A DNA stretch of 64,000 nucleotides from Plantago ovata (taxonomy: Eukaryota > Streptophyta > Magnoliopsida > Lamiales > Plantaginaceae), in NCBI GenBank assembly GCA_028274465.1, contig CM051456.1, forward strand, positions 105,313,348 through 105,377,347, in the 5' to 3' direction. This document shows positions 29,789-40,426 of the stretch, in pieces. Below the pieces are notes generated by a model, which saw only the letters and a list, made by a program, of their open reading frames with translations, searched no databases and was not told the origin of the DNA. The translations under genes and the position numbers were made by a program. Within the stretch, counting starts at the first letter, position 1; each line of letters starts with the position of its first letter.

Positions 29789-30367
29789 ATTTTGACATTT
29801 TAGTTGGGCATTTGTAGTACGATTGTAAAACTTTCACATTTACATTTGTAGTAAACGTTTTTCTATTTTGAAGAATCGAATTTTATTGAATTTTATTTTC
29901 AATTCAAATTTAATGATTTTTAATTTTTAGTACGTAAATTTATATTATTAAACAGGTTGTTGTACAATTATCAAGAAAAATAATAAAAAATTTTAAAAAA
30001 AAAATATATACCAACAGATAACTTTATCCGTCGGTAAGTTCTGGTTGACTAAGTCAACCGGTCTTACCGACGGATAACGTTATCCGTCGGTCAGACGAAT
30101 AAGGGCTGGTCAACGCCCCTATTCGTCAGTCCGTCGGTATTATCCGTCGCTAAATTTAGCGACGAATAAGAAACGACGGTAAAGGCATTACCGACGGATA
30201 AAATAGCGACGGGCTATTTATCCGTCGGTAAGTGGTTACCGATCCGTCGGTAAGGGCTTACCGACGGATCGGTACCCGGATATCGACGGATACCATCCGT
30301 CGGTAAATTATCCGGTTCTTGTGGTGCAAAGTCTACCAAAAGGTAATAATAAACAATTCAAGCCAAT

Positions 30368-30818
30368 GGGTGCTGCGGTGGATTAAGGTGGTTTTGCTCT
30401 GGACAGATTGGAACAGTGGCATGGAGGAACTGAACCGTAGATCACGTGGGAAGGGCTGGAAAAGTAAGTTACTTAAAGGTCTTGTTGCTGAATGTGTTTA
30501 CGGGATTTGGACATAGCGGAATGAATACATTTTTCAACATAAAGCCATTGACATGGAGAGATTGGGACAAGGATCATTTAAGTGATTGTAAAGCGCAGCT
30601 ACCAAATTCCCAAAGCTGGTAGAACCAGTCTACAAGTTGATATTTGGATGATCATTTGTGTTAGTTTTGCTTTGATTTTTTCCTTGCACAGTTGGTTGAT
30701 TGTTCTAGCTAGGTTCTTGTAGGTGTTTTGGATGGTCTGGACATGTTTGTGGACCTTATTGTATCGAATTGTTTTTGAAGTCGTAATGAGAAGATTTCGC
30801 ATAGTTCTAAAAAAACAT
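30368..30818 (+). mobile_element. 5'-truncated LINE with target duplication
   Basis: Contains the C-terminal end of a LINE ORF2 (WTDWNSGMEELNRRSRGKGWK...) and a 3' tail ending in a short A-run. Flanked by TTCAAGCCAAT at 30357-30367 and 30819-30829 (11 bp). The same family inserted at 35928-36448. Confidence 0.85.
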
Positions 30819-30829
30819 TTCAAGCCAAT

Positions 30830-33362
30830 AATCTAATGCTAACGTCCTTAAAAAGACAAAATCAATTTTAGGATCATACATAGAAAATATATTGAAGGCA
30901 AAAATAGCTATATAATTGACAATATTTGAAACAAGCCAAACACACTTGCACATGAAAAACAATAAATTCGGATGTGGGCTATACTATTAGTCATGTTGGT
31001 GTCCCAAGCCTAACAAATCAAGTTAGGCTCAGCTCGAGAATGAGACAAACATAAATTTATTTAGGCTCGAGCTCGACTTGAAACATTATCGAGCGAGTTG
31101 CATTCGAGACGTAACGAGCCGAACCAAAGTACTTGATAAGGTTCGACTCACATAACAACACTATATGTGATGATATACCCGTGATTACTACATCATGTTA
31201 ATTTTTGAAAATTTTTAATTAGTACGATAAGCTTATTTTTGCAAAATTCATGTTTCGCTACACCTAAATTTCTTTGTTAGTGTATTTTTTTTTTTTTTTT
31301 GCGTTGCAGAGACAAAGCGACACAGTATTCTACATGAATACCCATATCCATCAAGCTATAAACCCTAAGCAGAGCAATCGATCGAACAACAAATAAAACA
31401 GAAATCGAACACAGCGTTTACGTGATTCGGCTCAATCAAAGCCTATGTCCACGGGATGGAGCATGATTCACTATCACAAGAACAATTGTACAGATTACAA
31501 GTGATGAAAGCAAGCTGACGGACTCTTCTTCTTCACTCTCTGTATCTCTTCAATGTTCTCTCTCTCTATACTGGAATAAATGAATGAAGATAACCGTCAC
31601 TCTATACTACTGATATATGCTACAAGATTCCGAAGTAGTTACAGAGTGGTATTTAGCAAGAATTCTAATAAAATACTCTTAACTAATTTTCTTCTGGAAC
31701 TTTTTTCACTTGTAACAACCAAATTTGATCTTGGCCTTCCAATCTCAAGTTGAAACTAATGCCGTTGTATCAATCTTATGCTACCATTCACAATTTTGTA
31801 AAATTTCTTAAATTTTGTATAATGCTCTTATTATATAATATACTTAGTCTCCCTCATTCTTATTATAGTGTATGTATTGTATATTGTTGTTTGGACTACA
31901 GTATATAAGAATAGCACAATACTCATCATTAAGTTTCATGAGAAACACCGGCGCCCTAGGTGTAGCGTAGTAAATGCCCGCCATAACCTTCTTAGGTCAA
32001 AATCTTTTGTAGGACTTGTTTGATTAGTGTGGAATACGAAGACATTTAGGACACTTGCATTGCATGAATATAATTCGATCTGTTTGATTATTGAAAAATG
32101 AAAGAGCAGAACATTTATACTCCAAGAGCGAGAGCAGGAGTAGTAATGAGTGGTGTTTGGCAGATTGCATGAGAAAGTTAAAGATACAGACAGATTGAGA
32201 GTCGAATTGATTCCCTTCCAAAACACTACCAAACAAAACATTAATCTCACTTTCAGCTTTTCAACATTGTTCCAAAGCACCAAAGCTTTTCAACCTTGTT
32301 CCGCCGCACAATGCGTGACGTTTTCTTACCTCGATATTATTAATAGTTATGCTTATTATAAATTAATTATTTATTTCCAAATAGTACTCCTACCTAAATT
32401 GGCCGAAACATTTTCTGCAATCACTGATAACTTTCTTGTCTGGATGTTAGTTTACGAGAAAAGGTCACTCCAAAATATGTAAACTATCATCATATTTGAC
32501 TAACTCTTGCGTATAAATCTTATGGGCGGCTAATAGTATCTCAATCTGATTAATGATTATAAGGTGGTGAGGTGGAATAAAATTGTAGTATAAGTAAATG
32601 TGTAGAGTCGATTTCAAATGGAGTCAGAAAAATTGGTTCATGGATTAGAAGTAATCTGATGTTAGTATGAAAGTGGTATAAATTAATGTATTGTAATTAT
32701 CTTTACCGTTTAAATAAAAAATGCATCCGCAAAGCTTCCAAAACAACAATGGTTCCCATCCAAATTGGGAGTGGACGAGGTAGAGTCCTCCCACGTTCAA
32801 TCATTGGGAGGAGGCTACCCAAAACACTACCAAAACCTCATGTTGCACTGTTAGAGAACCCGCCTCAATACTTGCAAATAAGCAGGTCATCGACTTTAAC
32901 CCCACTAAGAAACCCAAGCTTTCCAAATTAGAACAATCATATACAAACCCTAAATCTATTCCCCTTGCACCGTTCACCCACAACCATGGTAAGTAATAAT
33001 TCATGTCATGCCATTACATGTTGCCATGACAGCCTCCAGAGTCCGTGGTCTAAGAGCCTTGAGAGTGGTGGCTCAATGGGAGGAGCTGTAAAACATGCAC
33101 TATAGTTGGATAGACCATAATTAATATGATAAGAATTTACCCTTTCTATCAGATCCCGAAATGGGCAAATCCAATCTCTTTGAGATACATGTTAGCAACA
33201 ATTCGTATGGTTCTGGGATACGAGGTGTGCCACCTTCTCTTTATCATGCCCTATGCCCTATACAACATCCCGAACTTGAAAATTTCAACACAACTAAAAA
33301 ATGAACACAGAAGGAGGCTGGAAAGCAAGGGAGGTAATACGAAGATCTCCCTATCTCGGTCA
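30830..33362. other. AT-rich spacer, no convincing gene
   Basis: 31030-31130 carries GAGCTCGAGCTCG-type motifs. A T-run (31287-31301) is followed by about 370 bp (31310-31680) resembling a retrotransposon LTR on the minus strand (the GTTTACGTGATTCGG motif). 32740-33000 may be the remains of a LINE ORF1, but it is too decayed to call. Confidence 0.4.
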
Positions 33363-34138
33363 GGATAGAATAAAGATTTTTTCTTGGAATATTAGGAGCA
33401 TGGAATAGGTGAAACGGACGACATTAAGGGAATATTTGAATGAATTTAGACCAATTATGGTTGTGGTCATGGACACAAGGACGTCATTCAAAAACTCCTT
33501 CAAGGTGATTGATACGCTAGGCTACGTCAATTATCACATTATGCCACCTACAGCTGATATGCCACAAATTGGGGGATTCTGTCTACTGTCGAATGGAGGT
33601 TTGTTGGATGTGGGAGTTCATGAGACTAGAGATAGAGTGGTGCACATCAGGATCTACCCACCAACTAATATATCCAACACCTAGTTATTACAACCCTCAC
33701 TGACTTTGGCATCTATGTACAACTCCCACATTATGCACTGCAGAATTAGTTATGGAATTCCTTAAAAAAAAATCCAATGTAATTCCATAAACGGCCCTTG
33801 GCCTATTTTCGGTGATTTTAGCTATTTGCACCCTAGTGAAAAATTTGGCGGGAATAGACTTCTAGGAGAAAAATGGAAATTTTTGCAGATTGTTTAGCCA
33901 ATTGTGGATTAATGGACCTAGGTTATATTGTTCCAAAGTATACTTGGTCGAATAGAATTTATGGGTTGGGTTATATCAGTATAAGATTAGATATAGCTAG
34001 GGCTTGCAGGACTAAGGATTGGATTAATATGTTCCCTAATACATCAATTAGAAAGTTGATCCATAACACATCAGACCATAAACCCATTCTTATAGAAACT
34101 AATGAACTTAAACCACATAATAAAAAAATTCAGATTTA
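33363..34138 (+). pseudogene. Decayed LINE: endonuclease domain
   Basis: IFSWNIRSME near 33370 is the usual N-terminal strand of a LINE EEP endonuclease (normally SWNIRG). RPIMVVVMDTR, GGFCLLSNGG, then LMDLGYIVPKYTWSNR, ISIRLDIARACRTKDW and SDHKPILIE follow in order but in different frames with stops. The endonuclease would nick target DNA to prime reverse transcription. Many frameshifts and a missing stretch near 33700-33870 make it a clear relic. It belongs with the RT and RNase H remains downstream. Confidence 0.75.
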
Positions 34139-34649
34139 GAAATATCTGGAGAATCAATAATCTATTCATTCAAAATCTTTTCTGGAAAAATAAAAATGGT
34201 AATGAAGTAAAATGGTCTACTTTGGTGGATGAGCTTAAGGTAGAAATCCCTAATTGGCCTCTGCAAGAACTAAGAATCTGAAAATTAAAGAACTCAAAGG
34301 AATCCTTCATGAGTTGGACAGAAAAGTCCACTTCGACCCAAGTCAACTTGCAACATTGCGCTAAAAACCCCAACAAAATATAAGTAAACTTGCCTAACAA
34401 AAAGGAATTTATTGGGCCCAAGGGCCTAAAGAAATTGGATTAGTCATGGAGACACAAATTCAAAAATTTCCACGCGATGCTTCTAACCAGAAGAGAAATA
34501 ATTTTATACATGCAATTATAGACCCAGTCACCCAACTGGTAACTGAAAAACATCTCAACCAAAAATTGTGGAAGTTTTCTTCGACTTGTTCAATAATCTA
34601 GCACAAACAAGGTGTATTATTACTTAACCTTTAATCAATTACTGTTACC

Positions 34650-35927
34650 CCAAATTTTTGAAGAAGATAACATTAATATGATTAAACATATAACTAAATA
34701 GGAAATTCATGAAGCTTTAAATTCAATTGGATCGGACAAGGCATCGGGTCCGGATGGCTTCAATGCCAAATTTCACCAAACATATAGGGAAACATTTACA
34801 ATCCCACTAATGTCTACGATCAAAAACTTTTTTATGGAAGGGATAATGGATAAGGAATGAAGCCAAACTCTCATTGTTCTAACCCCAAAGGGTGCATTAG
34901 CCTTTGCAATGTCCCTTACAAAATATTTCCAAGATCCTTGTTAATAGAATTAGAGTGGTTCTAAATAAAATAATATCCCCAGTCCAAAACGCTTTTGTCT
35001 ATGGAAGACAAATAACATATAATGTTATCACCGCCTATGAACTTCTTCACATCACACAAGGAAGAGAAAGTCAAAACAATACTTAGTAGCTATTAAATTA
35101 GATGTCGAAAAAGCGTACGATAAATTTGAATGGGACTTTCTTGAATTTGCAATACAAAATTCAACTTCCATAACAAAATGATTGAGTGGATCATGAATTG
35201 TGTAAGGACCACAAGTTTTAGAATTAAAGTCAAGTCACCCCCTACTTCTTTATCATATACCAAGAACTCTTTATTCATCATCTAATCAAGAATAACAATG
35301 AAAAGATTGTACAGTCTCTAAACTCTAGTATTAGAGGTCCCCAAATTCCAATTCTTTGCTTCCCGGGCGACTATATGGTCTTCTTAAAAAACAATAAAGT
35401 CTCGAGTGTTTTAAAAAATGCCTTGAAACATATGAACAAACCTCTGGACAATCAATCTGTTGGACTAAATCAAGAGCCATCTACTCCCCTAATACATCTA
35501 TTCATATAAAACGCTTTGTTAATGAGGAACTAGGTGTAATAGCAAATAGAAGAAAGACAAATACCTTTCTCCCCTTTATGTTTGAAGAACAAAAATTGAT
35601 TTCTTTGATAATATAATCCATGAAGTTCAAAATAATGTCAACATTTGGTATAATGAACACCTAAGCTGTGCGGGAAAGAAAACTTCAATACAATCCGTCG
35701 CAAACACAATCCCAACCTATGATATGTCTATCACTTCATTACCAATTAACTGCTTTAATAGGATAAACACAAAAAAATAGAAAATTTCTTTGGAACCAAA
35801 CATGAAAAGGAAGAAAAATGGCAAAAATAGGATGGAGTAAAGTGTCCAAGCAAAACATAATGGGTGGACTGGGCATTAGAGATTTAAAAACGCTTGACAA
35901 AGCTTTACAACTAAAACTATTATGGAG
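34650..35927 (+). pseudogene. Decayed LINE: reverse transcriptase domain
   Basis: Recognisable pieces are EIHEALNSIGSDKASGPDGFNAKF (cited by its core SDKASGPDGF), ILVNRIRVVLNKIISPVQNAFVYGRQI, IKLDVEKAYDKFEWDF, and at 35818 a block GWSKVSKQNIMGGLGIRDL..LDKALQLKLLW. The catalytic FADD segment near 35360 is degraded (FPGDYMVF). Multiple stops are present. The coding sequence stops at 35927, where a truncated LINE was inserted, and resumes at 36449 (RTNESLDRPTIG). Confidence 0.75.
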
Positions 35928-36448
35928 CATTGAGCATTTATTCTTTCACTGTACATGCACACAAAATATATTGGCACTGGTGCTGCAGTGGGTTAAAATG
36001 CCTACGGTCTGGACGGATTGGGACAGAAGCATGGCAGAGCTGAACCGCATAGCTCGCGGGAAAAGCTGGAAAATTCAGCTGTTAAAGGGCCTAATTGTTG
36101 AGTGCGTTTAAGGGATATGGACAGTGCGCAATGAGTATATCTTTCAGCAAAAAGCTATTGAGAGGACGAGATTGGAGCAAGGGCCATTCACGTGGTTGTG
36201 CAACGCATCAACCAATTCTCCAAACTACGTGAACTTGTCCTTAAACTGATATTTGGCTGATTTATTTTGGATACTTTGTGTGATGTTCTGTTATGATGTT
36301 TATTCTTGATTGTTTCTTGCTCTGTTTTGGTCGTGCTAGGATCTATTAGGTGATTGGGGTGGTTTGGACATTTTTGTCGACCTTATTGTACTGATTTGTT
36401 TTTGGAGTCGTAATGAGAAGATCTCGAATAGTTCCAAAAAAAAAAAAA
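35928..36448 (+). mobile_element. 5'-truncated LINE inserted into the decayed LINE
   Basis: Starts in ORF2 (EHLFFHCTCTQNILAL...WTDWDRSMAELNRIARGKSWK) and ends in about 14 A. ACTATTATGGAG, with preceding A residues, flanks it at 35913-35927 and up to 36460. Removing it restores the surrounding LINE frame (LLW then RTNESL). Confidence 0.88.
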
Positions 36449-37880
36449 ACTATTATGGAGAACCAATGAGTCTCTGGATCGCCCTACTATTGGGATGCTG
36501 AAAGGAAAGCTAGTAATAGCTGGCTCTGGAACGCCTTATCAAAGTCAAAACAAACGTTAAAATAGCTACTAACCCATGTCCTTGGCAATGGTGAATCGAC
36601 TAACTTTTGGTGTGATCGTTGTCTTAATAACAAGAATGTTTGTGAATATTCTAACAACATTAACAATCTGGAAGAATACGTAAGACAATATATGAGTAAT
36701 GGGAACTGGAACGCTATGGAATTGTTCAATCATCTGCCTGAAGGAATATCCTTAGAAATTATTGGAACTCCATTTCCCAATTCTAATCAACCTGATAATA
36801 TTGCTTGGGGAGATAACAATGGTTTCTTTTAAGTCAAATCGGCCTATAAATTACTTACCGAAGAGAACTCCTCCTGTGGGTCAAACCTCCCTAGGCACAG
36901 GGAATGGTAAATTAGAACTACTCCAAGAATACAATTTTTTGAGTGGATCCTTAACACAATAGAATTCCCACTTTTGAGTTTTTACGTGCCAAAACAGTTT
37001 TAGAACACCCACAATTGCCCTCTTTGTGTACTGGAACCTAAATCTAGCTCTCATCTGTTCATACACTATAATGCCTTTGCACACTTTAGACGTACGCACC
37101 TTCCAGCATGCACTATATAATCAACATAATGTTGTATCAGCTTTCCTGGACTTTAGCATCTGTTCTGACAAAGGTGCAAAACTTGCATCAACTTGTTGGC
37201 TAATATGGAATGCAAGAAACAAACATTACACAAGCACGCCACTATTAATTTCTACAACCTTGAAAGGCAACTAGAAAGGCTCCATGAAGTTATCAAAACA
37301 AATTTGATAGCCGAGTTTCAGTTACTAAATTAATAAAGTGCAAGTGGCAGCCCCCCCCCCCCCTCGTAGAATTATGTTAAACACGGATAGTTCTCTCCTC
37401 TGCAACGCTGGCCTTGCTGGAATAGGTTATGTGTTTAGAAATCATTTTGGTCACTTTTACATGCTTGTGCTAGGTTTATAGGTCGATAGACAACAATACA
37501 CCTGAAATACCTTGCCTTGAAATATGCTCTGACCACTGCTCTTGAGAAAGGAAATAATAACATATTTATCCAAACTGATTCCAACTATATGTTTTGTGGA
37601 CTGTTTTTACAGGATCATGATGTTGGGGATGAAGCACATCAAGTGATCCCTGAAGTTAGAGAGCTAGGAGATCAAGTTTGCGTGGAACAACTTACTTTTG
37701 TGTACCGGGAGTCTAATCAAGTTGCAGACATTTTGGCAAAACAAGGGAGCAATTCCTACGAACTTTACACGAATATAGAGACTCCCACGCCGTACAATGT
37801 ATCACGTAGATTTTTTTGCACAAAAATGAGACTTTTGCCCGACTTGTATTCAACGAGTTGTAAATATGGATATCTCTGAG
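36449..37880 (+). pseudogene. Decayed LINE: zf-RVT region and C-terminal RNase H
   Basis: NGESTNFWCDRCLNN and NWNAMELFNHLPEG are the post-RT segment. WLIWNARNKHYT near 37200 ends the zinc-binding region. From about 37375, NTDSSLLCNAGLAGIGYVFRNHFG, LKYALTTALEKGNNNIFIQTDSNYM and VYRESNQVADILAKQG form a plant RVT_3-type RNase H with the D...D...D pattern. A poly-C run at 37352-37363 interrupts the start. This LINE type (EEP, RT, zf-RVT, RNase H) differs from the LINE at 53120-58343, which shows no RNase H. Confidence 0.8.
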
Positions 37881-39866
37881 AGTATACCTCATGTGACACA
37901 AGTACGTCTAGCATTGTGTAAGCTGAGAGGGGGGCCCCCACTCACTTTCATATTTTCTTACTATATATTTGCTTTTTTTTACTTTTGCCCCCTCTAGAAC
38001 TTCTAAACTCACCATAAGGCCTTGATGTTTTGAACTTTCTGATACACATACATTAGTTATATTCCTTCATTTTTAGTTCTTATTTGTATTTAAGCATTAT
38101 TCAACGTCTACCTATGTTTTGTTTCTATTTACTCCATAATACTGTATTTTATTCATTTTTCATCTGCAATGAACGATAAAACAATAATAAAAACAAAAGA
38201 AATTTCACAAATCTGTACAGGTAATTCAATAAACTCTTCTATTTTTTTTTATTTTTTTTTTAGAATCAACATCATATATTGGATAAATCACGAAGACAAA
38301 TCATTTGGGTTTACAATAGGAGGATCATCAAAACCCTCACCATAATAATAATAATAATAATAATATTGCCCACTCTAACATTTTTACCGGCTTCGCCCAT
38401 GACCACCCCTACTTGAATACATTCCTAATTTATCTTTAAAAAAGAAATATCAGTATTATATTTAGTGGTATAATTACTTTTGTTATCCAAATTATCACAA
38501 AGTAGAAAAAGAAAATTTAAAAAACCCAGCATGGGGGAGGGGAGGGGAGGGGGGTGGGGGGATGGCATGTTGATCTCTGGTGCGGCATGGTCATGATACT
38601 ATTTGATCTAGCATGCCATCACACTCAATTACCTCAAGGTACGAAATGACATTCCCTTCACGGCAAAGGCATCAGTCCGTCCCTTAATTGGCATTCATTG
38701 GAAGATGGAGACAAATTCAGTTTCAAGGAATCTCATCTTGTTCTTTCACTAGCATATCATATATATACAGGCAGCTCAATTTACACTAAAGTTTAATACT
38801 AACATTAATTTAGGTCCCGTCCCATACCCATCAATCCAATTTGACAAACAAAAGGTTTCTTTATATTTGACAATTTTACATATATAAAAAAGCTAAACAC
38901 AAGATGACAAGTGCACAGGATCTCAACTTACATGACTTTGGTAGACTAGAATAGATGAGTTAACATTACAAACTAACAACAATCCAAAAGGTAAAGCCAA
39001 TTCAGAAGCAACTTTATTTAATTACCATTGCCCAAAATTGCATAACTATTGCTCTATAGACTCAGATATTTGAAAAGGCATATAGAATTACTATACATAT
39101 ATCATTCCTAGCTTGCTCCAAGAAACAGTGCAAGAGTATTAGAATAAAATCCTGTATAACCCTAGCTAGCTTTCTTCTAATGACCATTGGTCTATATTTT
39201 GAAAAAAGGATGTAAAAAGATACTTTCACGAGGATTGTTTTGACCACCAGAAAGCCAGGTCAAGATAACCTATTTTCAAACTAGCTCTTCATTATTATTC
39301 ACTAAAAAGAAAGAAAGAAAAAAAAAAAGAATTTTGCAATGTTTAAGTGGTTGATTTTCTAATTTAGTCAAACTGATGCCTACTGTAAAAATGGTGTCCT
39401 ATGGAAAAGTGCACCCAATTCCAAATGAGGTTTGCTCACGGGTCGAAATTAATAATCATGACAATGCTATTTTTGTTGATTAGTGCAGAACAGATCTATT
39501 TGCAAGAAATATATACAAACACCGTTGTAATTAAAAAATTCAAGAACGTATAGACTTAAAAATAAATATACTTATCAGAGAAAAAAATAAACTGGATATA
39601 GTGAACTTTTGTATGTACACAGTGAGGAGTACATGATGATCATAGTAGTACAAAACATTTGTTGATCATAGAAGCAAAAATGGAAGAAGAGCTTGATTAC
39701 CAAAATACCCACGGTTTACTCCCATGAACTCAACTTAAATAAACTAACTAGTACTACTAACAAAAGCTAGATTGAGGAGAAAACGTGGGTATTTTGGAGA
39801 AAATCCAAGCAAGAGAAGCCAAAATATAATTAATCAAGAAAACAAGTGGCTAGTAATAGTAGCTAG
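37881..39866. other. AT-rich spacer downstream of the CLE gene
   Basis: No gene seen. It contains an (AAT)n microsatellite at 38342-38367 and a G-rich run at 38533-38561. The part next to 39867 should hold the 3' UTR of the CLE27-like gene on the minus strand. Confidence 0.5.
38533..38561 (+). other. G-rich run able to form a G-quadruplex
   Basis: GGGGGAGGGGAGGGGAGGGG followed by more G runs: at least four tracts of four or more G separated by single bases, on the plus strand. Confidence 0.6.
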
Positions 39867-40235
39867 CTAGTTGTGGAGAGGATCCGGACAGCTAGGTATT
39901 ACCCTCTTATCATCAAAGAAAGTAGTAGCATTTGATGATGTAGAAGAAGTAGAACTGGTACCAGCAACATTTGAAGAAGTAGTAGTAAGCTGTCTGGTTC
40001 TGAAATAGTCTATGAACCTTTGTGTCTGGAAAAAACGAGGATTGATTTTCTTGCCTGAAGAAGGAGGTGGAGGCTCTGTCAATAACTGATCCTCATCTTC
40101 TGTTTTACTTTCTCTTGGAAATGGCCTGATTGCCATTACTGCAGTGTGTTGTAGAAATAGGAAGATCAAGAAGATTACAAGGAGAAGAGGCAGTGGGAAG
40201 AATGGTCTTTTCCTGGTGGCTCTGTGAGGTGACAT
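39867..40235 (-). CDS. CLE27-like: CLE27-like CLAVATA3/ESR-related signalling peptide precursor
   Basis: ATG at 40235 opens a 122-residue, intronless frame ending at 39867. The N-terminus has a basic stretch (PHRATRKR) and a strong hydrophobic core (FFPLPLLLVIFLIFLFLQ), a signal peptide or anchor for secretion. AIRPFP follows, a motif I recall after the signal peptide of Arabidopsis CLE27. A variable Ser/Thr-rich region leads to the C-terminal 12-residue CLE motif RVIPSCPDPLHN, ending two residues before the stop as usual. Arabidopsis CLE27 carries RIVPSCPDPLHN from memory; the Cys at position 6 is typical of that member. The processed peptide would be a ligand for leucine-rich-repeat receptor kinases. 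An upstream in-frame TTG cannot serve as a normal plant start. This is the only apparently intact host gene in the window. Confidence 0.9.
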   Translation of the reverse strand: MSPHRATRKRPFFPLPLLLVIFLIFLFLQHTAVMAIRPFPRESKTEDEDQLLTEPPPPSSGKKINPRFFQTQRFIDYFRTRQLTTTSSNVAGTSSTSSTSSNATTFFDDKRVIPSCPDPLHN

Positions 40236-40266
40236 ATCGTCGGTGATGAACAGAAGCAACCCACAT
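40105..40266 (-). other. Upstream ORF overlapping the CLE27-like start
   Basis: The first ATG of the inferred leader (40266-40264) opens a 53-codon frame (MWVASVHHRRYV...) that runs out of frame through the CLE start and signal-peptide region to TAA at 40105. Its context (T at -3, T at +4) is weak. The main ATG has G at -3. Confidence 0.55.
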
Positions 40267-40405
40267 AAAAGAAGGCTTGTTGTTGTTGACAAAATTCACA
40301 AGTTTTAAATTATGGGGGCTTATGAATCTGAGGTTTTCTTTGTTGTGTCTATCTTTTTGTAGTCAGTGTAGAGTGTCTGTAGAAGAAGGGGTAAATAATA
40401 ATACT

Positions 40406-40413
40406 AGTATATA
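40406..40413 (-). promoter_or_regulatory. Candidate TATA box of the CLE27-like gene
   Basis: TATATACT on the minus strand about 170 nt upstream of the ATG, giving an expected leader of about 140 nt. No other TATA-like site sits closer at a sensible distance. Confidence 0.5.
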
Positions 40414-40426
40414 AAATAAAATAAAA

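Larger units (their letters stand above)
26458..30326 (+). mobile_element. Complete CACTA (En/Spm-like) transposon, element 1
   Basis: Starts CACTACAAAAAATCCG and ends CGGTTCTTGTGGTG, with a 3-bp duplication CAA on both sides (26455-26457 and 30327-30329), as CACTA elements make. Both ends carry many direct and inverted copies of ACCGACGGATAA (26470-26720 and 30008-30320), the expected subterminal binding sites. It encodes one spliced gene on the plus strand and lacks a TNPD-type (Transposase_21) gene, so mobility would need a helper. Confidence 0.92.

Noticed and set aside
31310..31680. Complete LTR on the minus strand
   Set aside because: Resembles LTR leader sequence, but no borders, PBS or partner LTR are visible.
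40236..40292. Longer CLE27-like protein starting 19 residues upstream
   Set aside because: That start codon is TTG; the first in-frame ATG is at 40235 and gives a normal CLE precursor with signal peptide.
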